Below, piece after piece: positions 58,497 to 64,000 of a stretch of 64,000 bases of DNA; the stretch's first letter is position 1; the number at the start of each line of letters is the position of its first letter. The notes under the pieces are model-generated. The model was not told where the DNA came from, searched no databases, and worked only from the letters and a program-made list of their open reading frames with translations. The stretch is from Pseudomaricurvus sp050633365 (GTDB taxonomy: Bacteria > Pseudomonadota > Gammaproteobacteria > Pseudomonadales > Cellvibrionaceae), in contig JBOEGJ010000009.1 of the NCBI GenBank assembly GCA_050633365.1, positions 62,001-126,000 on the forward strand, in the 5' to 3' direction. A program made the translations under genes and the position numbers.

Positions 58497-58754
58497 ATGA
58501 TTAATCTAGGTCCGGTGGTACCGAACTCCTCCAGCTACAAAGCCTCAAAAACATCTAAGACTGGGCAGCTTGCTGCCCACAGTTCCGAAAACACCAAGAA
58601 TCTTCCCGATAATTCTCAATACCTGATTAGCGATAGACGATTTCTTAGAGATAGGCGTGACCGCGGCGATGGCCAAAAGCCAATGCTAGAGCTGCGATCT
58701 GGGCGCGATCGTCGCCGCGGAACTTCTCTGAAACACGTCGATCTAACGGTCTAA
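58497..58754 (+). CDS. Small basic protein of unknown function behind the chemoreceptor gene
   Basis: I do not recognise this 85-residue protein. It has a Ser/Lys/Thr-rich N-terminal half and a charged C-terminal half with two similar arginine motifs, DRRFLRDRRDRG and RSGRDRRRG. It looks disordered. GGAGGG six bases before ATG 58497 is one of the best ribosome sites in the window, so it is probably translated well, and it probably shares the chemoreceptor transcript. Confidence 0.65.
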   Translation: MINLGPVVPNSSSYKASKTSKTGQLAAHSSENTKNLPDNSQYLISDRRFLRDRRDRGDGQKPMLELRSGRDRRRGTSLKHVDLTV

Positions 58755-58880
58755 CTTTTGGCTGTGATAGATTGAGAACTTCTATTGGTTCTATATAGAT
58801 AATTGCACCATGCTATTGTCTACATAACGCCATCTTTGCTTTACACTCCCATGCCTAAACTTTGAAGAAGGGGTACTTTT

Positions 58881-60248
58881 GTGTCGAACTATGATTTTGA
58901 TTTATTTGTGATTGGTGCTGGATCTGGCGGGGTTCGAGCAAGCCGAATGGCATCGCAGTTTGGTGCAAAAGTAGCGGTGGCAGAAGATACTTTTTTAGGT
59001 GGAACTTGTGTCAATGTAGGGTGCGTCCCCAAGAAGCTCTTCGTATATGGCTCCCACTTTTCTGAAGAGGTAGAGGGCGCGGCAGGATACGGCTGGAAAA
59101 CCAGTAAACCTGAATTTGATTGGCCGACATTGCGAGACAATAAGACCGCCGAGATTCAACGATTAAACGGTATCTACGGCAACATATTGAGTAATGCGGG
59201 TGTTGAATTGATCAATGGTCGCGCGACAATTGTCGATGCCAATACGGTTGAGGTCAGTGGTAAGCAGTACTCCGCGGAGCGTATTTTGATCGCCACTGGA
59301 GGCTGGCCGAAAATTCCCGATATTCCGGGTGCAGAGCATATCATCAGTTCCAACGAAGCCTTTTACCTCGATGAATTTCCAAAACGAGTCTTGGTTTTGG
59401 GCGGTGGTTATATTGCGGTTGAATTTGCAGGCATCTTTAATGGCCTGGGGGCGGACACAGAGCTGGTTTATCGCGGTCCCTTGTTTTTGCGCGGTTTTGA
59501 TCAGGAAATTCGAGAATTTACCGCCAAAGAAGTTGCCCAAAAAGGCGTAAAGCTCTCTTTTGATTTGAACATTGACGGCGTCGAGCGATTGCCATCGGGT
59601 GAGTTCAGCGTCACCATGACCGATGGCACTATTCGAGTAGTCGATTGCGTAATGGCGGCCACCGGTCGCGCGCCCAAAATCGACGGGCTTGGCCTTGAGA
59701 ATACTCAGGTAGCCTTGAATAAAAACGGAACCGTTTCGGTGAATGATGATTATCAAACCAGCGAAAAGAGTATTTACGCCATTGGTGATGTGATTGGTCG
59801 TATGGAGCTTACGCCTGTCGCGCTGGCTGAAGGCATGGCGCTTGCTAAAACCCTCTACAATAATCAGCCCACGCGTGTTGATTACGACAATATTGCCACT
59901 GCCGTATTTTGTCAGCCAAATATTGGCACTGTCGGTTTGGGCGAGGAGGAGGCTTTAGAGCGTGGCATGAAATTACGTATCTATACCTCAGACTTCAAAC
60001 ATATGAAGCACACGCTTTCTGGTTTGTCTGAGAGAACGTTTATGAAGCTGCTGGTCGACGATGCTACTGATTTGGTAGTGGGTTGTCATATGGTTGGCGC
60101 AGACGCCGGAGAGTTGATACAGGGTATTGCCATTGCCATGAAGGCTGGTGCCACCAAGGCCGACTTTGACAATACTATTGGTATTCATCCCACCGCCGCG
60201 GAAGAGTTTGTCACTATGCGTGAGGTCACCCGAGTTGTCGGAGGGTGA
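58881..60248 (+). CDS. gorA: Glutathione reductase
   Basis: The 455-residue flavoprotein reduces glutathione disulfide with NADPH. It has the FAD loop VIGAGSGGVRASRMA, the redox-active disulfide in GGTCVNVGCVPKK, the second nucleotide loop LGGGYIAVEFAGI, YAIGDVIGRMELTPVA, and the C-terminal catalytic HPTAAEEFVTM. The GTG start at 58881 has AAGGGG upstream. A terminator follows. It is monocistronic. Confidence 0.95.
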   Translation: MSNYDFDLFVIGAGSGGVRASRMASQFGAKVAVAEDTFLGGTCVNVGCVPKKLFVYGSHFSEEVEGAAGYGWKTSKPEFDWPTLRDNKTAEIQRLNGIYGNILSNAGVELINGRATIVDANTVEVSGKQYSAERILIATGGWPKIPDIPGAEHIISSNEAFYLDEFPKRVLVLGGGYIAVEFAGIFNGLGADTELVYRGPLFLRGFDQEIREFTAKEVAQKGVKLSFDLNIDGVERLPSGEFSVTMTDGTIRVVDCVMAATGRAPKIDGLGLENTQVALNKNGTVSVNDDYQTSEKSIYAIGDVIGRMELTPVALAEGMALAKTLYNNQPTRVDYDNIATAVFCQPNIGTVGLGEEEALERGMKLRIYTSDFKHMKHTLSGLSERTFMKLLVDDATDLVVGCHMVGADAGELIQGIAIAMKAGATKADFDNTIGIHPTAAEEFVTMREVTRVVGG

Positions 60249-60272
60249 GACTAACCCATAGACAGGTAACGA

Positions 60273-60300
60273 AAACGCTCCAATAAGGGGCGTTTTTTTT
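60273..60300 (+). terminator. Rho-independent terminator after gorA
   Basis: AACGC-TCC, loop AATAA, GGG-GCGTT and eight T, 25 bases after the gorA stop. Confidence 0.85.
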
Positions 60301-60372
60301 GCGACGATTAAATACTCCATCAATAGCTGCGCTGTCTATACTTTTGAGAGGACTCATTAGAGTGAGGTTCAC

Positions 60373-60642
60373 ATGCTCAAGAGTATTGTTGTTTTTTACT
60401 GGACGCTTTGGCAGCAGCTAACCTGGCAGCCTTCATGGCTGTTGTCCGAGATCCCCAGCAAACGCCACTTTCATCGCAGACGCTTAACCGCGATTTATCG
60501 AAAAAAGCGACGATTGGTTCGGGGGCTCTGGTTCAGTGCGCTATTAGTGATGTTGGCTCTGCCAGTGTTACCTTTGATCGTTGCAATCTCTCTTTTTACA
60601 ACCTTTGTCTCGTTCTCGATCTTGGATGAAACCCCAGATTAA
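60373..60642 (+). CDS. Small membrane protein of unknown function
   Basis: The 89-residue protein has a basic central part (KRHFHRRRLTAIYRKKRRLVRG) and one long hydrophobic segment (about residues 53-81), ending in acidic residues. I do not recognise it. GAGG lies six bases before the ATG. It is convergent with the antiporter gene, 18 bases away. Confidence 0.55.
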   Translation: MLKSIVVFYWTLWQQLTWQPSWLLSEIPSKRHFHRRRLTAIYRKKRRLVRGLWFSALLVMLALPVLPLIVAISLFTTFVSFSILDETPD

Positions 60643-60660
60643 GTTTTGCTTTATGTGGGA

Positions 60661-61827
60661 TTAGTCTCGTCGTAACCGATCGCTAACGGCAATGGGGTTG
60701 GGGTAGTTAAAGATAACGATGTAGCTAGAAATCAAGAAGGTGATGATGGCTGTTGCCTGTATGAGCACTGAAGCTTTCTCGCCGATTAATGCCGCGTTGG
60801 TGGCAACAAAAACAATCAATAAAGAAAACTCACTGATTTGTCCTAGCCGAAAGCCTATGTCCCACGCTAAACGCTCAGACTCACTTTGTCGGTGCAGTAG
60901 AAATCGAAAAGTCAGTGGTTTTATGATGAGAACCGCTGCTGCTAATACAATGCTGGCGAGCAGAACGTCCGGTAAAAGGCCAATGTTAAAGCGCGCTCCG
61001 AGGGAGAAAAAGAACAGAATTAAAAAGAAGTCACGAAGGGGTTTTAAGTTAATGGCAATGTATTGTGCGATTGGGCTGGTGGCTATGGTAATGCCAGCGA
61101 TAAAGGCGCCAATTTCCGCCGATAGCCCCACATAAGCGGCCAGTTCTGCGCAACCCAAGCACCAACCAATGGCCAGTAAAAATATGTATTCGTGAAAGCG
61201 ATCAAACTTGTGGATCAGCTTTAATAAAATCAATTTGACGAAGTAGTAAGCAAACAGGCCGAGCAGGGGTAGCGCTAATAAAGTGAAACCCAGTTGTGAA
61301 AGGTCCACTTGCCCAACGTCGCCGCTGTACAAAATCATCAGGCAAAGAATCGCCAAAAAATCCTGCATTAAGAGCAAGCCGACCATCAACTCTCCGGTGT
61401 GTTTGTGGTGTAAAACTGTCGTCGGGAGTAGCTTGATGCCGATGATTGTACTGGAAAACATCAATGCCATTCCTATGACAAGATTTTCCATGTGGGTGAA
61501 ACCAAATAGGTAGCCAATAGCGTAGCCCGTTAGCGCAAATGTCGCAGAGCTTATGATTCCAACACTGGTGGCTTGTTTCAATACCGATAGCAGCGCTTTG
61601 GGCTGCATATCTAGCCCCAGCAAAAACAGCAAAAAAATGATGCCAATGTGGGAAATGTCGGTAACCAGGGTAACGTCCGAAATAAATTCAAAGCCATAGG
61701 GGCCAAGCAGGGCACCCAGTGCAATGTAAGCGACCAGTAGCGGCTGCCGCGTGTACAGTGCGAGTGAAGCTATGATGGCCGCGCCAGTAAAGATCAAGAA
61801 GAAAGATTGAAACAGAGAATCGTGCAT
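60661..61827 (-). CDS. Cation/proton antiporter, CPA2 family
   Basis: The 388-residue protein has about twelve membrane segments and matches the KefB/KefC-type sodium/hydrogen exchanger domain: LLFLLGLDMQPKALL, MALMFSSTIIGIKLL, GLLLMQDFLAILCLM and GLSAEIGAFIAGITIA. The Gln-Asp of the ion site (MQD) is present. It has no C-terminal RCK/TrkA-N domain, unlike KefB and KefC, so glutathione gating is not expected although gorA is a neighbour. The transported ion is unknown. Confidence 0.87.
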   Translation of the reverse strand: MHDSLFQSFFLIFTGAAIIASLALYTRQPLLVAYIALGALLGPYGFEFISDVTLVTDISHIGIIFLLFLLGLDMQPKALLSVLKQATSVGIISSATFALTGYAIGYLFGFTHMENLVIGMALMFSSTIIGIKLLPTTVLHHKHTGELMVGLLLMQDFLAILCLMILYSGDVGQVDLSQLGFTLLALPLLGLFAYYFVKLILLKLIHKFDRFHEYIFLLAIGWCLGCAELAAYVGLSAEIGAFIAGITIATSPIAQYIAINLKPLRDFFLILFFFSLGARFNIGLLPDVLLASIVLAAAVLIIKPLTFRFLLHRQSESERLAWDIGFRLGQISEFSLLIVFVATNAALIGEKASVLIQATAIITFLISSYIVIFNYPNPIAVSDRLRRD

Positions 61828-61932
61828 AAGCGGGCGTATCGACTTCCTTTGTCCAAATCGGTATCACAGTTTAACCGGATATCGCGTTTTAATGCGAGTA
61901 TCGAGGGCGAGTGTTTTGATGTTTTTGGGGTG

Positions 61933-61961
61933 AAAAAAAAGCCGCCCTAAGGCAGCTTTTT
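61933..61961 (-). terminator. Rho-independent terminator after the cysI-DUF934 operon
   Basis: On the reverse strand GCTGCC, loop, GGGCGGC with one G-U type mismatch, then eight T; 22 bases after the DUF934 stop. Confidence 0.8.
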
Positions 61962-61982
61962 GAGTTTCATCGAAAGGCTTGG

Positions 61983-62483
61983 CTATGCCCTGCGACGGAA
62001 CAGCGGCAGCTTTTGGTCACATGCTGCTTGGTAGGTCTCAGTAAAGTCATCAAACGAAGTTAGTGCCGCTTCTAGGTCGATATCACTGCCCATCTCAAAG
62101 CTATTGAAGCCACAGCGCTGAAGGAAAAACAGCTGGTCGCGAATCACATGTCCGATGGCTCGCAACTCTCCCTCGAATCCGAATCTCTCGCGCAGAAGGC
62201 GGGCAGCGGTAAAGCCCCGACCGTCCATGAAGCCTGGGAAGTTTACTGCTACTAGTGCAAAACCTGCGGCATCGTTACCCAGCTCTTCGGCCAGTTGGTC
62301 GCTGTTGAGCCAGACACCGATCTCTGCCTTGCGGGAACCGATTTGGTCTTTTTGTGCTTGCCAGACGTTGAGTGGCACAATGATGTTGCCGGCTGAAGTG
62401 TCGACGGTTTCTGGAGTTTCGGTCGCTTCGATGACAGTCCAGCTGTCTTCAACAATAGCCTTATCTTTAATTAGCTTTGGCAT
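61983..62483 (-). CDS. DUF934 protein, partner of the sulfite reductase gene
   Basis: The 166-residue protein belongs to DUF934, a family nearly always encoded directly after this type of nitrite/sulfite reductase. Typical segments are VWLNSDQLAEELG, FALVAVNFPGFMDGRGFTAARLLRERFGFEGELRAIGHVIRDQLFFLQRCGFNSFEM. Its function is unknown; a role in sulfite reductase assembly or electron supply is likely from context. It starts inside the 3' end of cysI (17-base overlap) with GGAGAAGG upstream. Confidence 0.88.
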   Translation of the reverse strand: MPKLIKDKAIVEDSWTVIEATETPETVDTSAGNIIVPLNVWQAQKDQIGSRKAEIGVWLNSDQLAEELGNDAAGFALVAVNFPGFMDGRGFTAARLLRERFGFEGELRAIGHVIRDQLFFLQRCGFNSFEMGSDIDLEAALTSFDDFTETYQAACDQKLPLFRRRA

Positions 62484-64000
62484 AAACCTTCTCCTTGAAT
62501 GGGGCCATACCAATGCGCTGGTAGGTTTCAACAAATTGCTCGCCATCTACGCGCTTATCGACGTAAACATCGATGACCTTCTGAACCACATTAGCCATCT
62601 CATCGGCGCCAAAGGCCGGGCCGAGAACTTTGCCTAAACGAGTTTCGGTGCCGGCATTACCGCCCAGCTGGATTTGGTAAAATTCCTCACCCTTTTTATC
62701 AACGCCAAGAATGCCAATGTGGCCAACGTGGTGGTGGCCGCAGGCGTTCATGCAGCCTGATATGTTGAGGTCGATATCGCCTAAGTCGTAGAGATAGTCC
62801 AAATCGTCGAACTGTCTCTGAATGGATTCCGCAATAGGCAAGGATTTAGCGTTTGCCAGAGAGCAAAAGTCACCACCTGGGCAGCAGATAAGATCCGTTA
62901 GGGTGCCGATGTTGGGTGTGGCAAAGCCCTTGGATTTAGCGATTTTCCACAGTTCAAACAGTGCATCTTTACGAACATCGCCAAGTACAATGTTTTGTTC
63001 GTGAGTGGTGCGAACTTCGTTGAAGCTGTAGGAGTCTGCGAGATCGGCAATGGCCTCGAGCTGGCTGTCGGTGATGTCGCCTGGCGCAACACCCGTTGGC
63101 TTCAGGGATAGGGTCACTGCGGCATAACCCGCTACCCGGTGTTCGCGCACGTTTCGGCTCAGCCATTTTGCAAACGCGGGTTCTTCTGCGGCCTTGGCGT
63201 TCAGAGCCTGCTCAGCGGCACTGTCGTCGAGCTGCTGGTAGGCGGGCTCTGGGAAGAAGCGGCTAGCTCGTGAGATTTCTTCACCGGTGAGCTGGGTGGG
63301 GCCATCTTTGATGTGAGCAAACTCGGCATTCACCTTTTCGGCAAATACATCGGCGCCCATGGCTTTAACGAGTATTTTGATTCGAGCTTTGTATTTGTTG
63401 TCACGTCGTCCGAGCTGATTGTAGACCCGAACAATGGCTTCGAGATAAGACAGCAGGTCGGTCTCTGGCAAAAATTCGTTAATAACACTGCCAATCACCG
63501 GGGTGCGGCCAAGGCCGCCGCCCACCAGAACTTTAAAGCCAACTTCGCCGGCGGCGTTTTTCAGTACTTCTAAGCCGATATCGTGGACTTGTACTGCGGC
63601 GCGATCGTCGGCGGCGCCGGTAACGGCGATTTTGAATTTACGTGGCAAAAACGCAAATTCTGGGTGAAAGCTGGACCACTGACGAATAATCTCGCAGTAA
63701 GGTCGAGGATCTACGGATTCGTCTGATGAAATACCTGCGAATTGATCGGAGGTGACATTGCGAATGCAACTGCCGCTCGACTGTGTGCCGTGCATTTCAA
63801 CCTCGGCAAGCTCAGCCAATATATTGGGAACTTCGGCGAGCTCTGGCCAGTTGAATTGAATGTTTTGACGAGTACTGACGTGGCAGTAGCCTTTGTCGTA
63901 CTTGCGCGCGATGTGAGCGAGCGTACGCAGCTGCAGAGTGCTCAACATGCCGTAGGGCACATTAATGCGAAGCATGGGCGCCAGGCGCTGTACGTATAGG
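62467..64000 (-). CDS. cysI: Sulfite/nitrite reductase hemoprotein, N-terminus beyond the right edge
   Basis: The visible 510 codons hold most of a siroheme [4Fe-4S] reductase that converts sulfite to sulfide. The reading frame continues past 64000 (LAPMLRINVPYG precedes the first ATG), so 40-50 residues are missing. Cluster and siroheme ligands are LICCPGGDFCSLANAKS (Cx5C) and LNISGCMNACGHHH (Cx3C); CIRNVTSDQ and YGML-type motifs bind siroheme. It resembles the Pseudomonas single-chain type rather than E. coli CysI. CysG supplies siroheme. DUF934 overlaps its end. Confidence 0.92.
   Translation of the reverse strand, partial: LYVQRLAPMLRINVPYGMLSTLQLRTLAHIARKYDKGYCHVSTRQNIQFNWPELAEVPNILAELAEVEMHGTQSSGSCIRNVTSDQFAGISSDESVDPRPYCEIIRQWSSFHPEFAFLPRKFKIAVTGAADDRAAVQVHDIGLEVLKNAAGEVGFKVLVGGGLGRTPVIGSVINEFLPETDLLSYLEAIVRVYNQLGRRDNKYKARIKILVKAMGADVFAEKVNAEFAHIKDGPTQLTGEEISRASRFFPEPAYQQLDDSAAEQALNAKAAEEPAFAKWLSRNVREHRVAGYAAVTLSLKPTGVAPGDITDSQLEAIADLADSYSFNEVRTTHEQNIVLGDVRKDALFELWKIAKSKGFATPNIGTLTDLICCPGGDFCSLANAKSLPIAESIQRQFDDLDYLYDLGDIDLNISGCMNACGHHHVGHIGILGVDKKGEEFYQIQLGGNAGTETRLGKVLGPAFGADEMANVVQKVIDVYVDKRVDGEQFVETYQRIGMAPFKEKVYAKAN

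Overview
The window looks like chromosomal core sequence from a gammaproteobacterium of the Pseudomonas/Cellvibrio/Spongiibacter kind, probably marine. I infer this from protein similarity and gene order, not from a marker gene. The stretch icd / cspD-clpS-clpA-infA-bpt-aat-trxB-ftsK-lolA-rarA-crcB-serS-cysG, and the neighbouring rluE-nudJ-mnmA-hflD-purB-roxA run, follow the order I remember from Pseudomonas. PilZ, ThrH, the APS-reductase type of CysH, the monomeric NADP isocitrate dehydrogenase and RoxA also fit that group. I see no insertion sequence, prophage, CRISPR array, rRNA or plasmid gene. One 19-base assembly gap lies at 17920-17938.

Layout. 1-5140: pabC (3' end), mltG, tmk, holB, pilZ and tatD, with rluA inserted on the opposite strand between tmk and holB. 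5178-6778: a reverse-strand PAP2 phosphatase and MJ1255-type glycosyltransferase pair. 6975-15957: mostly single genes (dimeric dUTPase, mdh, a DUF2244 protein, bcp, an AraC/GAF regulator, an isolated yajC, a D-cysteine desulfhydrase-like enzyme, a quinone oxidoreductase, a 5'-nucleotidase and a universal stress protein). 15972-19533: a sulfur block (TauE-type exporter, cysB, cysH and a thioredoxin-like protein). 19985-24516: thrH, pabB, then a four-gene row of a degenerate alpha/beta hydrolase, a Rieske protein, rraA and yjbQ. 24607-29758: tusBCD, yccA, tRNA-Ser(UGA) and rne. 30666-32481: rluC and a HAD phosphatase. 32509-39979: a reverse-strand run ending in a truncated secretin-like protein. 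40139-56647: icd through cysG. 56850-64000: a chemoreceptor with a small basic protein, gorA, a cation/proton antiporter, and a DUF934 gene with cysI, which runs off the right edge.

Functional themes. Sulfur assimilation is spread over the window: CysB as regulator, CysH, CysI and DUF934 for reduction, CysG for siroheme, a possible sulfite exporter, and sulfur transfer to tRNA by TusBCD and MnmA. The bacterial N-degron route is nearly complete in one place (aat, bpt, clpS, clpA). RNA metabolism is well represented (rne and its inhibitor rraA, rluA, rluC, rluE, mnmA, roxA).

I did not find a clearly new multi-gene system. The best leads are small: a secretin-like protein without an outer-membrane barrel beside a PLD-like protein whose 5' end is not readable as one frame; an alpha/beta hydrolase without its nucleophile in an operon with a Rieske protein; an unknown membrane-anchored gene whose ribosome binding site lies inside the cysB terminator hairpin (where the assembly gap also falls); a parS-like palindrome; a consensus CRP site; a heptamer tandem repeat; and a G-quadruplex motif.
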